Source: Paracoccus marinaquae
GTDB lineage: Bacteria; Pseudomonadota; Alphaproteobacteria; Rhodobacterales; Rhodobacteraceae
Direction of reading: 5' to 3'
Assembly (NCBI RefSeq): GCF_018860165.1
Contig: NZ_JAHKNG010000017.1
Coordinates: 20,890-84,889, forward strand
DNA: 64,000 nt
Shown here piece by piece: positions 29,084 through 38,126 of the stretch (positions are counted from its first letter, which is position 1; every line of letters starts with the position of its first letter). The position numbers were made by a program, and so were the translations under genes. Under the pieces are notes generated by a model. The model was not told the DNA's origin. It worked only from the letters and a program-made list of their open reading frames with translations, and made no database searches.

Positions 29084-30066
29084 GGGCGCTGCTTGTCGGC
29101 CTGTCGCTGCTGGTCGCAGCGCTGTTTCTGGCCTCGCTGCTGACCGGACCGGCGGATTTCGGGCCGCTCGAGGGGCTTGCCGCACTGATTTTTGGCGGTG
29201 ACGGCCCGGTGCCGATCGTCATGCACGAGATCCGCCTGCCGCGCGCGATCCTGGGGCTGGCGGTGGGTGCCGGGCTGGGGCTGACCGGCGCCGCGATGCA
29301 GGGCTATCTGCGCAATCCGCTGGCCGAGCCGGGGCTGATCGGGGTCTCTGGCATGGCGGCACTTGGGGCAGTGATCGCGATCCAGACCGGGCTGTCGCTG
29401 CAGGCGATCCTGGCCCTGCCCGCCGCGGCGCTGGCGGGCGCGGCTCTGGGGGTCGGCCTTCTGGTGGCGCTGGCCGGTCCGCGGGGCGGGTCGGTCACGC
29501 TGATCCTGGCCGGTGTCGCCATCTCGTCGCTGGCCGGAGCCGGCACGGCACTGGTGCTGAACCTTTCCCCCAATCCATATGCCGCCAATGAGATCATGTT
29601 CTGGCTGATGGGCTCGCTTGCCGACCGCTCGATGCTGCATGTCTGGCTGGCCCTGCCGCCGATGCTTGTTGGCGCAGCCCTGATCCGGACCACCGCCACG
29701 GGGCTGGACGCACTGACCCTGGGCGAGGCCGCCGCCACGGCCATGGGCGTGTCCCCCTCGGCCCTGCGCCTGCGACTGGTCGCCGGGGTGGCGCTGATCG
29801 TCGGCCCCGCGACTGCGGTGGCCGGCGCCGTCGGCTTTGTCGGGCTGGTCGTGCCGCATATCCTGCGGCCCTGGGTCGGTGCCCGGCCCTCGGCTCTGCT
29901 GCCGGCCTCGGCGCTTGGCGGCGCCGCGCTGCTGCTGGCGGCGGATATCGCCGTGCGTCTGGTCATCCCCGAACGCGATCTGAAGCTGGGTGTGCTGACC
30001 GCCATCGTCGGCGCCCCGCTGTTCCTGCACCTGATCTGGAAAACCCGCAGCGGAGGACGGGTCTGA
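29080..30066 (+). CDS. btuC: Cobalamin ABC transporter permease (FecCD/BtuC family)
   Basis: The 328-residue protein has about ten membrane helices with FecCD-family landmarks: VPIVMHEIRLPRAILGLAVGAGLGLTGAAMQG near residue 45-75 (RLPR motif), NPLAEPGLIGVSGMA, LILAGVAISSL, FWLMGSLADRS, and the cytoplasmic coupling region GFVGLVVPHILR near 250. The start codon overlaps the btuF stop and the stop overlaps the btuD start, so all three are translated together. Confidence 0.92.
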   Translation: MRALLVGLSLLVAALFLASLLTGPADFGPLEGLAALIFGGDGPVPIVMHEIRLPRAILGLAVGAGLGLTGAAMQGYLRNPLAEPGLIGVSGMAALGAVIAIQTGLSLQAILALPAAALAGAALGVGLLVALAGPRGGSVTLILAGVAISSLAGAGTALVLNLSPNPYAANEIMFWLMGSLADRSMLHVWLALPPMLVGAALIRTTATGLDALTLGEAAATAMGVSPSALRLRLVAGVALIVGPATAVAGAVGFVGLVVPHILRPWVGARPSALLPASALGGAALLLAADIAVRLVIPERDLKLGVLTAIVGAPLFLHLIWKTRSGGRV

Positions 30067-30803
30067 TGCTGCTGGACATCCGCAACCTGTCCGTCTCCCG
30101 CCGCAAGCGGCCGGTGCTGCACGCGGTCTCGCTGCAATTGCGCGCCGGCGAACTGGTCGGGCTGATCGGCCCCAACGGCGCCGGAAAGTCGACGCTGATG
30201 GAGGCCGCGCTTGGCCTCATTCCCTTCGCGGGCAGATCGAACCTCGCCTCGATGACGCCCGAGGGGCGGGCCCGCGCCGCCGCCTATCTGCCGCAATCCC
30301 GCGAGATCGCCTGGCCGGTCAGCGTCGAGGATCTGATCGCCCTCGGGCGGATTCCCTGGCCGGGTGGCGGGCGGGGTCCGGCCGACCGCGCCGCCATCGA
30401 CGCGGCGATCGCCCGCATGCGGCTTGAACCCTATCGCAAGCGCACCGCGTTGCGGCTGTCGGGGGGCGAGCAGACCCGCGCCCTGATCGCCCGCGCCCTG
30501 GCGCAGGAGGCGCCGCTGCTGATCGCCGATGAACCCGTCGCCGGGCTGGATCCGGCCCAGCAACTGGCCTGCCTGCGCCTGTTTCGGAGCCTGGCGGATG
30601 AAGGCCGCGGTGTTCTGGCCTCGATCCACGATCTGGGGCTGGCTGCGCGCTTCTGTTCCCGGCTGGTGCTGCTGGCCGGCGGCGAAATTCTGGCCGACGG
30701 CCCCCCGGACGCGGTGCTGCGCGACGACCTGATGCGGCGCGCGTTCGGCATCGCCACCCGGCGCGTCGATACGCCCGACGGCCCGGCGATCCTGCCGGTC
30801 TAG
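30066..30803 (+). CDS. btuD: Cobalamin ABC transporter ATP-binding protein
   Basis: The 245-residue ATPase has Walker A IGPNGAGKSTLMEAAL near residue 36, the Q-loop in AYLPQSREIAWP, the signature LRLSGGEQTRALIARALAQ near 130, Walker B LLIADEPVAGLDP near 155, and the H-loop in ASIHDLGLA. Its start forms TGATG with the btuC stop. The stop codon overlaps the stop of the opposing ParA-like gene within a shared CTAG. Confidence 0.93.
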   Translation: MLLDIRNLSVSRRKRPVLHAVSLQLRAGELVGLIGPNGAGKSTLMEAALGLIPFAGRSNLASMTPEGRARAAAYLPQSREIAWPVSVEDLIALGRIPWPGGGRGPADRAAIDAAIARMRLEPYRKRTALRLSGGEQTRALIARALAQEAPLLIADEPVAGLDPAQQLACLRLFRSLADEGRGVLASIHDLGLAARFCSRLVLLAGGEILADGPPDAVLRDDLMRRAFGIATRRVDTPDGPAILPV

Positions 30804-31435
30804 CCGATGGCGGCCAGAACCTCGTCGGTCAGCGACACCATCTCGTCGCGGGCCGGGCCGTTGCGGACGCGCTCGACCGCGCCAAAGCCCTGACCCAGCG
30901 TCTCGGCATAGGCGACCCGGTTGGCAACCTGGGTGTCGGCCACCGTGGCGCCCAGTTCGACCGCCCTTGCGCCCACCTCGACCGACAGCCGCGTGTTCGG
31001 CCTGACCCTGTTCAGCACCACCAGCACCGACGCCCTTTCGCGTCGGGCCAGATCCAGCACCCCCTCGGTCGCCCACAGATCGACATGGCTGGCCGAAACC
31101 GGCACCAGCACCAGATCGGCCGCACGCAGCGCCGGGCGCAGGTCGCTGTCGATCTTGGGCGGCGTGTCGATGATGACGAAATCGAAACGCCGCTTCAGCT
31201 TTTCGGATTCATAGCTGGCCCCCCAGGCCGAGGAGGTCGAGAAATCCAGCGCCTCATCCTCGCCCTGCGCCTGCAGGCGTTCGATGAACCAGCGCCCCAT
31301 GCTGCCCTGCGGATCGGTATCGACCAGGGCGACGGAATGCCCGCGCTGATGCAGGCTGATCGCCAGATTGACCGCCAGCGTGGTCTTTCCCGATCCACCC
31401 TTCTGCTGCGCTACGGTGATGATCCTGCCTGTCAT
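30800..31435 (-). CDS. Orphan ParA-like ATPase
   Basis: The 211-residue protein has the deviant Walker A motif QQKGGSGKTTLAVNLAI with the ParA signature lysine near residue 11, the ALVDTDPQGSMGRW switch region near 40, and VIIDTPPKIDSD near 80. ParA/MinD/Soj-type ATPases position DNA, plasmids or protein clusters. No parB, parS or origin-like repeats are nearby, so this is a stand-alone member, as in chemoreceptor or carboxysome positioning proteins. The ATG at 31435 is preceded by GAGGGG. It is convergent with btuD. Confidence 0.88.
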   Translation of the reverse strand: MTGRIITVAQQKGGSGKTTLAVNLAISLHQRGHSVALVDTDPQGSMGRWFIERLQAQGEDEALDFSTSSAWGASYESEKLKRRFDFVIIDTPPKIDSDLRPALRAADLVLVPVSASHVDLWATEGVLDLARRERASVLVVLNRVRPNTRLSVEVGARAVELGATVADTQVANRVAYAETLGQGFGAVERVRNGPARDEMVSLTDEVLAAIG

Positions 31436-31513
31436 TGCCCCTCGTCCCCCTGTGTTTTGCGGCAGGTTAGCCGCCCGTTTTCGCAATTGCACGGGGTATT
31501 TGCGGCAGCGGAA

Positions 31514-31837
31514 TCAATCGCCGAATACGGTCTGCACCTCGTACATCACCGGCTCGAAATGCTTGCACATGCCGTTGATCTCGCGGTTGCGGCGGCGCAT
31601 TTCGTCGCTGCGCAGCATGGCCTGGTAATCCTTGCGGTCGCGCCATTGCGAATAGGTGGCGATGCGGGTCTGGGCGTCGTTCAGGTGGATCGCCCCCGAG
31701 ATGAAGCCGGGCTGTCGGCGGATCACCTGGTCCCAGGCATCGGTCAGCAGGTCCAGCACGTCATGGGCACTGCCCGGATTGACATCAAAGGTGCAGATGA
31801 CGGTCTGGCCGTCGAAATCGGAACGGATATCGGGCAT
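31514..31837 (-). CDS. Antibiotic biosynthesis monooxygenase (ABM) domain protein
   Basis: The 107-residue protein fits the ferredoxin-like ABM fold. It has TVICTFDVNPGSAHDVLDLL, then QPGFISGAIHLNDAQTRIATYSQWRD, the usual FISG..H.s.D...i..y.qW pattern, and a C-terminal EPVMYEVQTVFGD strand. Members act as small oxygenases or haem-degrading enzymes, or bind small molecules. The ATG at 31837 has an AAGGAGG ribosome site. It is divergent from the dipeptidase gene. Confidence 0.8.
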   Translation of the reverse strand: MPDIRSDFDGQTVICTFDVNPGSAHDVLDLLTDAWDQVIRRQPGFISGAIHLNDAQTRIATYSQWRDRKDYQAMLRSDEMRRRNREINGMCKHFEPVMYEVQTVFGD

Positions 31838-31971
31838 GGCTGGCCTCCTTCTGGCGATCCCACGGATGCAGCCTAGGCCGGAATCGCGGCGGCGCAAAGC
31901 GCCAAGCACGGGCCATTGCCGTTACCGGCGCAACTGTGCATGGTCGGCGCGACACAGCGAAGGAGCGCGCC

Positions 31972-33021
31972 ATGACCCCGGTCTTCGACGGCCATAACGA
32001 TTTCATCCAGCGCGTGGTGGCCGCCGGGCAGGACGGCGCCCGCATCTGGCTGGAGGGCGACGGCACCGGCCACATGGACCTGCCGCGCATGAAGGCGGGC
32101 GGCATGGTCGGCGGCTTCTTCGCGATCTGGATCCCCTCGCCCTCGGGGCCGAACGATGCCGAGGCCGTGGCGCTGATGCAGAACCCGCCCTTCGCGCTGC
32201 CGCTGCCCGGGGAAATCCCCCATGATGCGGCCCTGCCCCATGCCTTCCGGCAGGCCGCCGCGCTGAAGTCGCTGGAACGGACCGGCACGCTGGACATCGT
32301 GACCGGCGCCGCCGGCCTGCGCCGGACCATCGCCGAGGGCCGCATCGCCGCGATCATGCATATGGAGGGGGCCGAGGCGATCCGCGACATGGATGCGCTG
32401 CATCTGTGGCATGGCGCCGGGCTGCGCTCGCTGGGTCCCGTCTGGTCGCGGCCGACGGCCTATGCCGAAGGCGTGCCCTTCGCCTTTCCGGCCGGGCCGG
32501 ATACCGGGGGCGGGCTGACCGATGCCGGCAAGGCGCTGGTCCGCGAATGCAACCGGTTGCGTATCATGCTGGATCTTTCGCATCTGAACGAGGCGGGATT
32601 TGACGATATCGCCCGGCTTTCCGATGCGCCGCTGGTGGCCAGCCACAGCTGCGTCCATGCGATCTGCCCCAGCAGCCGCAACCTGACCGACCGGCAATTG
32701 CGGGTCATTGCCGACAGCGGCGGCCTGGTCGGGCTGAACTATGCCTCAAGCTTCCTGCGCCCCGATGGCAAGCGCCTGCCACTTGAGGGCTTCGAGACGA
32801 TGCTGCGCCATCTGGATCACCTGCTGGACATCCTGGGCGAGGATGGCGTGGCCCTGGGCTCGGATTTCGACGGCGCGCTGATGCCGCGCGACCTGCCCGA
32901 TGCCGCCGCCCTGCCAAAGCTGACCGAAGCCATGAAGAACCATGGATATGGCGCTGATCTTATAGTGAAAATATCTTCCGAGAACTGGATTTCCACACTT
33001 CAGCGCACCTGGGGCGGCTGA
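31972..33021 (+). CDS. Membrane dipeptidase family (peptidase M19)
   Basis: The 349-residue protein has the M19 plan. FDGHNDFIQ at the N-terminus holds the first zinc His and Asp. IAAIMHMEGAEAI near residue 125 holds the bridging Glu. LRSLGPVWSRPTAYAEG, MLDLSHLNEAGFDDI and VASHSCVHAICPSSRNLTD near 225 supply further metal ligands, followed by VALGSDFDGALMP near 295. Such enzymes cleave dipeptides, including D-amino acid ones. No signal peptide is visible, so it is cytoplasmic. The ATG at 31972 is preceded by GAAGGAG. The last codons are AT-rich. Confidence 0.9.
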   Translation: MTPVFDGHNDFIQRVVAAGQDGARIWLEGDGTGHMDLPRMKAGGMVGGFFAIWIPSPSGPNDAEAVALMQNPPFALPLPGEIPHDAALPHAFRQAAALKSLERTGTLDIVTGAAGLRRTIAEGRIAAIMHMEGAEAIRDMDALHLWHGAGLRSLGPVWSRPTAYAEGVPFAFPAGPDTGGGLTDAGKALVRECNRLRIMLDLSHLNEAGFDDIARLSDAPLVASHSCVHAICPSSRNLTDRQLRVIADSGGLVGLNYASSFLRPDGKRLPLEGFETMLRHLDHLLDILGEDGVALGSDFDGALMPRDLPDAAALPKLTEAMKNHGYGADLIVKISSENWISTLQRTWGG

Positions 33022-33047
33022 GGCAGGAAACCCGGCATCACAGAAGG

Positions 33048-34313
33048 CTATTCGGTGGTCTGGCCCTGTCCGGCCTGACCGGTATCGGCCTGCGCCATGG
33101 CCATCATCTGCGCCAGTTCGGGATCGGCATTCAGATCGGCCAGCGAATAGCTGGCGGTCAACCCGGATGGCGACAGTTCGATATTCTTCACCACCTGCGG
33201 GCCGGGCGCAGCCGGGCCATAGGTCTGACCGGCGACCGCAAAGTAAACCGCGCCGGAATTGCCGGTGCGCAGCAGCGGCGGCTGTTCCAGCCTGGGCAGG
33301 TTGAACCGCTCTCCGGCATCCATGATCTTTTCCAGCAGAACCGTCCCGTCCGCCGAGGTCACGCGAACCCAGGCCGGGCGTGCTGCCAGCAGTTCCAGTT
33401 CGGGGGCCTCTGCTGCCAGAGTCCGCACCGGCGCCGGGTCACCCGGGGCCTGCGGTCCATATTCAACCGCCGCTTCTTGGGACGGCACCGCGCCTTCCGC
33501 CGTGGCGACAGCATCCCCTGCCGGAGTGGCAACCGCCGTCTCTTCCACCGCGCCCAGCCGCGGGTCGATCGCCGCGATCGGTCCGTCACGCGCGGTCAGC
33601 ACCGGCGCCTCCAGAATCTGCGGCCGATACAGCCGGTCCAGCGCCTCGGGCTGTGGCAGGTTCTGCGCCAGATCGTCGCTGTCGGTCAGATCCAGCGCCG
33701 GCCCGGACATGCCGGCGCCCTCGACCGGATCAAGTGCCGTGACGACGCCCGGCATATCCTCGCCCGGGGTCAGCGTCACCCGCTGGACCTCCTGCAGCAC
33801 CGACCAGCCGCCATAGGCCAGCCCGCAGACCAGAACGACCAGAACCAGCACCGAACCGATGGCGCGCGGCTCGACATTCGACCAGACGCTTTCCTTCTGC
33901 GGGATGAACAGGGCATGGGGATTGGCCAGCGCCTCGGCCGGGTCCGAGGGGCGCCGCGATGGCTTGGGCCCCGAGGCCGACGCGACCATACCATGGGTGG
34001 GCTGAAAGCCCGATTCGGCGCAGAACCGGCGGAAGGTCCAGTCCGGATCCATGCCCAGATAGCGTGAATAGGATCGCACATATCCGGCGACGAAGCTGGG
34101 CGCATCGAAGGCGGTGATATCGCAATTCTCGATCGCGGCAATGTAAGAGGCCCGGATGCGCAATTCCCGCTGCACATCCAGCAGCGATTTGCCCAATGTC
34201 GCACGTTCGCCCCGCATGATATCGCCAAGGCGCGTGTCGTCATCGAGGAAATGACACACTTCCTCCACCTGCACAAACTCCTCTGCCGGGCTTCCGGCCC
34301 GCAGCCTGCTCAT
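33048..34313 (-). CDS. RodZ-like HTH and transmembrane protein (DUF4115)
   Basis: The 421-residue protein has a cytoplasmic helix-turn-helix domain of the RodZ type (GERATLGKSLLDVQRELRI, ASYIAAIENCDITAF, VAGYVRSYSRYLGMDP, residues about 35-105). A single membrane helix lies near 150-172 (AIGSVLVLVVLVCGLAYGG). An Ala/Pro-rich linker leads to a C-terminal beta domain (LAARPAWVRVTSADGTVLLEKIM, FNLPR, FAVAGQTYGPAAPG) matching DUF4115. RodZ links MreB filaments to the membrane and sets cell shape. The protein lies upstream of hemA on the same strand without obvious functional link. Confidence 0.82.
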   Translation of the reverse strand: MSRLRAGSPAEEFVQVEEVCHFLDDDTRLGDIMRGERATLGKSLLDVQRELRIRASYIAAIENCDITAFDAPSFVAGYVRSYSRYLGMDPDWTFRRFCAESGFQPTHGMVASASGPKPSRRPSDPAEALANPHALFIPQKESVWSNVEPRAIGSVLVLVVLVCGLAYGGWSVLQEVQRVTLTPGEDMPGVVTALDPVEGAGMSGPALDLTDSDDLAQNLPQPEALDRLYRPQILEAPVLTARDGPIAAIDPRLGAVEETAVATPAGDAVATAEGAVPSQEAAVEYGPQAPGDPAPVRTLAAEAPELELLAARPAWVRVTSADGTVLLEKIMDAGERFNLPRLEQPPLLRTGNSGAVYFAVAGQTYGPAAPGPQVVKNIELSPSGLTASYSLADLNADPELAQMMAMAQADTGQAGQGQTTE

Positions 34314-34423
34314 CTGTCCTTGCCCTACCTGCCCGCATGACGGATCGCCCGAATCGGACGATACCTGACCTTGATTAAGCCAAGATTATCACGGCCGCGA
34401 GAGCAGTTCACCCGCCGATTTGG

Positions 34424-35653
34424 TCAGGCGCTCAATTCGGCGCGATTTAGCGCGCAGCGTGACCAAAGAGCATCTAATGCACGCACAAGATGATCGATCT
34501 GCTTGGGGTCATGGACCGGCGAGGGGGTGAAACGCAGGCGTTCGGTCCCGCGCGGCACGGTCGGAAAGTTGATCGGCTGCACATAGACGCCGTAATCGCG
34601 CAGCAGCAGATCCGACAGGGACTTGCAGTGAACCGGATGGCCGACATGGACGGGCACGATATGGCTGCCATGGTCGATGATCGGCATGCCCAGCGATTTC
34701 AGCCGCATCTTCAGGATCCGGGCGTGCAATTGCTGCGCATCGCGCAGGTTCTGGCCGCCCGCGCCCTTCAGAAAGCGGATCGAGGCCGCCGCGCCGGCCG
34801 CCACCGCCGGCGGCAGCGAGGTGGTGAAGATGAAGCCCGGCGCGTAAGAGCGGATCGCATCGCACATCCTGGCGGAGGCGGCGATATAGCCGCCGAACAC
34901 GCCGAACGCCTTGCCCAGGGTACCGTTGATGATGTCCAGCCGGCCCAGCAGCCCGTCGCGCTCGGCGACGCCGCCGCCGCGCGGCCCATACATGCCGACG
35001 GCATGCACTTCGTCCAGATAGGTCAGCGCACCGAATTCGTCGGCCAGATCGCAGATCGCCGCGATGGGTCCGAAATCGCCATCCATCGAATAGACCGATT
35101 CGAAGGCGATCAGCTTGGGCGCAGCGGGATCGTCGGCCTGCAGAAGCTCGCGCAGATGCGCCAAGTCGTTGTGCCGGAAAATCCGCTTGGCCCCGCCATT
35201 GCGCTTGATACCCTCGATCATCGAGGCGTGGTTCAGCTCGTCCGAATAGATGATCAGGCCGGGAAACAGCACGGGCAGCGTCGAAAGCGTCGCGTCATTG
35301 GCGATATAGGCGCTGGAAAAGACCAGCGCGGCCTCCTTGCCATGCAGATCGGCCAGTTCGGCCTCCAGCCGCTTGTGATAGACGGTCGTCCCCGAGATGT
35401 TGCGCGTACCGCCCGAGCCCGCGCCCACCGCGTCCAGCGCCTCGTGCATGGCGGCCAGAACGACCGGATGCTGGCCCATGCCCAGATAGTCGTTGCCGCA
35501 CCAGACGGTGATCTCCTGCCGCTCGCCATCGGGCCGGGTCCAGATTGCCTGCGGAAACCGTCCCTTGGCGCGCTCGATATCGATGAAGGTGCGATAGCGG
35601 CCTTCCTCGTGAAGTCGACCGATGGCCCTGTCCAAAGCGGTGTCATAGTTCAT
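34424..35653 (-). CDS. hemA: 5-aminolevulinate synthase
   Basis: ALA synthase condenses glycine and succinyl-CoA to 5-aminolevulinate, the first committed step of tetrapyrrole (haem, B12) synthesis in alphaproteobacteria. The 409-residue PLP enzyme starts [20 protein letters not shown]. It has [13 protein letters not shown] near residue 60, [19 protein letters not shown] near 95, [17 protein letters not shown] near 190, [13 protein letters not shown], and the PLP lysine in [15 protein letters not shown] near 248. [10 protein letters not shown] lies near the C-terminus. ATG 35653 is preceded by AAGGGAA. Confidence 0.96.
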   Translation of the reverse strand: MNYDTALDRAIGRLHEEGRYRTFIDIERAKGRFPQAIWTRPDGERQEITVWCGNDYLGMGQHPVVLAAMHEALDAVGAGSGGTRNISGTTVYHKRLEAELADLHGKEAALVFSSAYIANDATLSTLPVLFPGLIIYSDELNHASMIEGIKRNGGAKRIFRHNDLAHLRELLQADDPAAPKLIAFESVYSMDGDFGPIAAICDLADEFGALTYLDEVHAVGMYGPRGGGVAERDGLLGRLDIINGTLGKAFGVFGGYIAASARMCDAIRSYAPGFIFTTSLPPAVAAGAAASIRFLKGAGGQNLRDAQQLHARILKMRLKSLGMPIIDHGSHIVPVHVGHPVHCKSLSDLLLRDYGVYVQPINFPTVPRGTERLRFTPSPVHDPKQIDHLVRALDALWSRCALNRAELSA

Positions 35654-35816
35654 CGCTGGCGTTCCCTTGCATAGCTGGCTGGGTGCGATCATTCTTTGAT
35701 CCGCGAGGCCTGTCGTTGATACATGTCAAGAACGCGAATTGACAGGGCAAAATTGCCGCAGCGCGACCAAAGTCCACGGCGGCAGCGAAGACAATCGGAT
35801 GAAACGGAGGCGGAAC

Positions 35817-37202
35817 ATGGTGGAAGCGACAGGTCTGGTGGCGGTCCTGGAACGGCTGGAGGCAGGGCGGGAGGCGGCACTTGGGCGGCTGATGGAGTTC
35901 CTGCGCATCCCCTCGATCTCGACCGATCCGGCGCATCGCGGCGATGTCCGCCGGGCGGCGGAATGGCTTTGCGGCGAACTGGCCGGACTGGGTTTCGAGG
36001 CGAGGGTCCACGACACGCCCGGACACCCGATGGTCGTCGCCCGCTCGGCCGGCGGCGGCACCCGGCCGTTGCTGTTCTACGGTCATTACGATGTCCAGCC
36101 GGTCGATCCGCTGGATCTGTGGAACCGCCCACCCTTCGATCCCGCCATCGAAGAAGGCGCAACCGGCCCGGTCATCCGCGCCCGCGGCGCGGCCGATGAC
36201 AAGGGCCAGTTGATGACCTTCGTCGAGGCCTTCCGCGCCTGGAAAGAGGTGCATGGCGCCCTGCCCCCGGATCTGATCCTGCTGTTCGAGGGCGAGGAGG
36301 AATCCGGCTCACCCTCGCTGCAACCCTTCCTGCGCGCCCATGCCGATGAGTTGCGCGCCTCGCTGGCCATGATCTGCGACACCAGCCTCTATTCGGACGG
36401 CCGCCCGGCCATCACCACCCAGCTGCGCGGCCTTGTGGGCGAGGAGGTGGTCGTGCGGGGCGCCGATCGCGACCTCCATTCGGGCAGCTTCGGCGGGCTG
36501 GCCGCCAATCCGATCATGGTGCTGGCGCAGGCCCTCGGTGCGCTGAAGGACAGGAACGGCCGAATCACGCTGCCCGGCTTCTATGACGGGGTCGAGGATC
36601 TGTCCGATACGCTGCGCCAGGACTGGCAGGCGCTTGGCTTCGATGCGGCGGAATTCCTCGGCCGCGTCGGGCTGAAAGCGCCGATCGGCGAACAGGGCCG
36701 CGCGCCGCTGGACATGGTCTGGAACCAACCTACGGCCGAGATCAACGGCATCGCCGGCGGCTATGCGGGCGACGGGTTCAAGACCGTCCTGCCGGCCGAG
36801 GCCCGCGCCAAGGTCAGCTTCCGGCTGACCGGCAGGCAGGATCCGGCGGCGATCCGCGCCGCCTTCCGCGATCATGTCCGCCGCTTCGTGCCGGCTGACT
36901 GCAAGGTCGAGTTCCATGAGCACGGCGGCAGCATGGCCAGCGTCATGGACGTCTCGGACCCGGCCTTCGCGATGGCAAGGCGCGCCCTCGGCGAGGAATG
37001 GGGCCGCGAGGCCGCCTATATCGGGGCCGGCGGCTCGATCCCCGTCGCCGGGGACTTCAAGCTGATCCTCGGCATGGATTCCATGCTGATCGGTTTTGGC
37101 CGCGACGATGACCGCATCCATTCGCCGAACGAGAAATACGATGTCGAAAGTTTCGTGAAGGGCGCCCGGTCATGGGCCCGCATCCTGGCGGCGCTGCGCT
37201 GA
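35817..37202 (+). CDS. M20-family dipeptidase
   Basis: The 461-residue metallopeptidase has FYGHYDVQPVDPLDLWN near residue 88 (first metal His and Asp), GAADDKGQLMTFVEA near 125, LFEGEEESGSPSL near 160 (catalytic Glu), and DTSLYSDGRPAITTQLRG near 190. The dimerisation domain begins at DLHSGSFGGLAANP, and a final metal His sits in DDRIHSPNEKYDVESF. Length and motifs match the M20 dipeptidase/carnosinase-like group. The GGAGG site six bases before ATG 35817 sets the start. No signal peptide. Confidence 0.92.
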   Translation: MVEATGLVAVLERLEAGREAALGRLMEFLRIPSISTDPAHRGDVRRAAEWLCGELAGLGFEARVHDTPGHPMVVARSAGGGTRPLLFYGHYDVQPVDPLDLWNRPPFDPAIEEGATGPVIRARGAADDKGQLMTFVEAFRAWKEVHGALPPDLILLFEGEEESGSPSLQPFLRAHADELRASLAMICDTSLYSDGRPAITTQLRGLVGEEVVVRGADRDLHSGSFGGLAANPIMVLAQALGALKDRNGRITLPGFYDGVEDLSDTLRQDWQALGFDAAEFLGRVGLKAPIGEQGRAPLDMVWNQPTAEINGIAGGYAGDGFKTVLPAEARAKVSFRLTGRQDPAAIRAAFRDHVRRFVPADCKVEFHEHGGSMASVMDVSDPAFAMARRALGEEWGREAAYIGAGGSIPVAGDFKLILGMDSMLIGFGRDDDRIHSPNEKYDVESFVKGARSWARILAALR

Positions 37203-37203
37203 G

Positions 37204-37273
37204 CCCCACGCGGGGCGAAAGGGGGCGCTGCCCCCGTCGCCTCCGGCGACTCCCCCGAGGTATTTGGAAAGAG
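37204..37273 (+). repeat. Triple hairpin repeat with GTATTTGGAAAG tail (copy 2)
   Basis: Three successive stems follow the M20 peptidase stop: CCCC/GGGG (37204-37215), GGGGGC/GCCCCC (37221-37235) and GTCGC/GCGAC (37236-37250). Then CCCCCGAGGTATTTGGAAAGAG follows in two parts up to 37273. It is related to the repeats at 191 and 49401 and probably ends transcription. Confidence 0.65.
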
Positions 37274-37437
37274 CGCGAGGCGGCATTAACCGGACCTTAA
37301 GGAAAGGCTGGGATGGTTGTCCCGCGGTACAGGCGGAGGCGCCGATGACCGCAAGAGAGCGAGGCGCTCCGGTTCCCTGCGTGGTCCCCCGTGCCGGAAC
37401 CGGAGCGTCCTTTGCCCTCGCACTCTTTCCAAATACC
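37259..37437. repeat. 22-nt inverted arms enclosing a structured 135-bp interval
   Basis: The arm at 37259-37280 reappears inverted at 37416-37437 with one mismatch. Both arms contain the GTATTTGGAAAGAG tail of the hairpin repeat, so two repeat tails face each other. Inside lies a 12-bp perfect stem (37365-37376 with 37396-37407, 19-nt loop, extendable by a wobble and one more pair). Confidence 0.65.
37286..37300 (+). promoter_or_regulatory. CtrA-type box (TTAA-N7-TTAA)
   Basis: TTAA at 37286-37289 and 37297-37300 are exactly seven bases apart, the consensus for the alphaproteobacterial cell-cycle regulator CtrA. In such GC-rich DNA two correctly spaced TTAA are unlikely by chance, but no coding gene starts close downstream. 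The ion-channel gene is 340 bases away. Confidence 0.35.
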
Positions 37438-37642
37438 CGGCCTTATGTTGCAAACCCACTGCGCCGACATCATCAGCCTGAAGGCCTTGGGCAGCCCGGT
37501 CTTGCGGCTGGGACAACCCCTGGTGCGCTTTGTGCGGTTGGCATATCCCTTTCTCGGATGATAATTGACGGCGCGTGAACACCGCCTTGACATGCCGCCC
37601 CTCAGGGCATCACCAACTTTCAAGCGTTACTCGGGGATTGCG

Positions 37643-38059
37643 ATGCTGGGCCAACTCACCGATGGCATCATTCTGGTCGCGCTGACCGTCGCGATCCACA
37701 GCCTCAGCCTCGGCTGGAGTCTGCGCCAGATCGACCGGCGGCTGAGGGAGGTGCGGGAACTTCCTGCCGGGCCGACCATCCTGCTGCTGTCGCGCCTGGC
37801 GATCCTGGTGATCTTCGCCCATCTCATCGAGATCCTGCTCTGGGGTATCTATTACGACTGGAGCGGCGTCTTCGACGGCATGGAACTCTCGTTCTATTTC
37901 AGTGCCGTCACCTATGCCACCATCGGCTATGGCGATATCGTGCCGCCGGTCGAATGGCGGATCCTGGCCTCGATCGAAGGATTGACCGGGATCCTGATGT
38001 GCGCCTGGTCGGGAGGTTTCTTCTTCGCCGTCGTCTCGCGCATCCACCGCCTGGACTGA
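37643..38059 (+). CDS. Two-helix potassium-type ion channel
   Basis: The 138-residue membrane protein has an N-terminal hydrophobic helix (GIILVALTVAIHSLSLGW), a basic cytoplasmic stretch, and then a pore module: LAILVIFAHLIEILLWGI, the pore helix with selectivity filter TYATIGYGDIVPP near residue 95-107, and a final helix ILMCAWSGGFFFAVVS. TIGYGD is the K+ filter. It lacks a regulatory domain. An ATG at 37592 would give 155 residues, but ATG 37643 fits the membrane topology and has GGGG upstream. Confidence 0.82.
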   Translation: MLGQLTDGIILVALTVAIHSLSLGWSLRQIDRRLREVRELPAGPTILLLSRLAILVIFAHLIEILLWGIYYDWSGVFDGMELSFYFSAVTYATIGYGDIVPPVEWRILASIEGLTGILMCAWSGGFFFAVVSRIHRLD

Positions 38060-38126
38060 TCCGCGTTCCGCAACGCCGCGTCGGCCACGGATACGGGTTC
38101 GGCATAGCCCACCGTGTCCCGTCGGT

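Larger units (their letters stand above)
37203..37642. other. Intergenic interval, M20 peptidase to ion channel (440 bp)
   Basis: No convincing protein gene. It contains the triple hairpin repeat, the CtrA-type box, the inverted arms and a strong internal stem. A short non-coding RNA between about 37305 and 37440 is possible. Confidence 0.5.

Noticed and set aside
37264..37578. Possible small gene between the M20 peptidase and the ion channel
   Set aside because: It runs through a strong hairpin and inverted arms, has no ribosome site and no family-like features.
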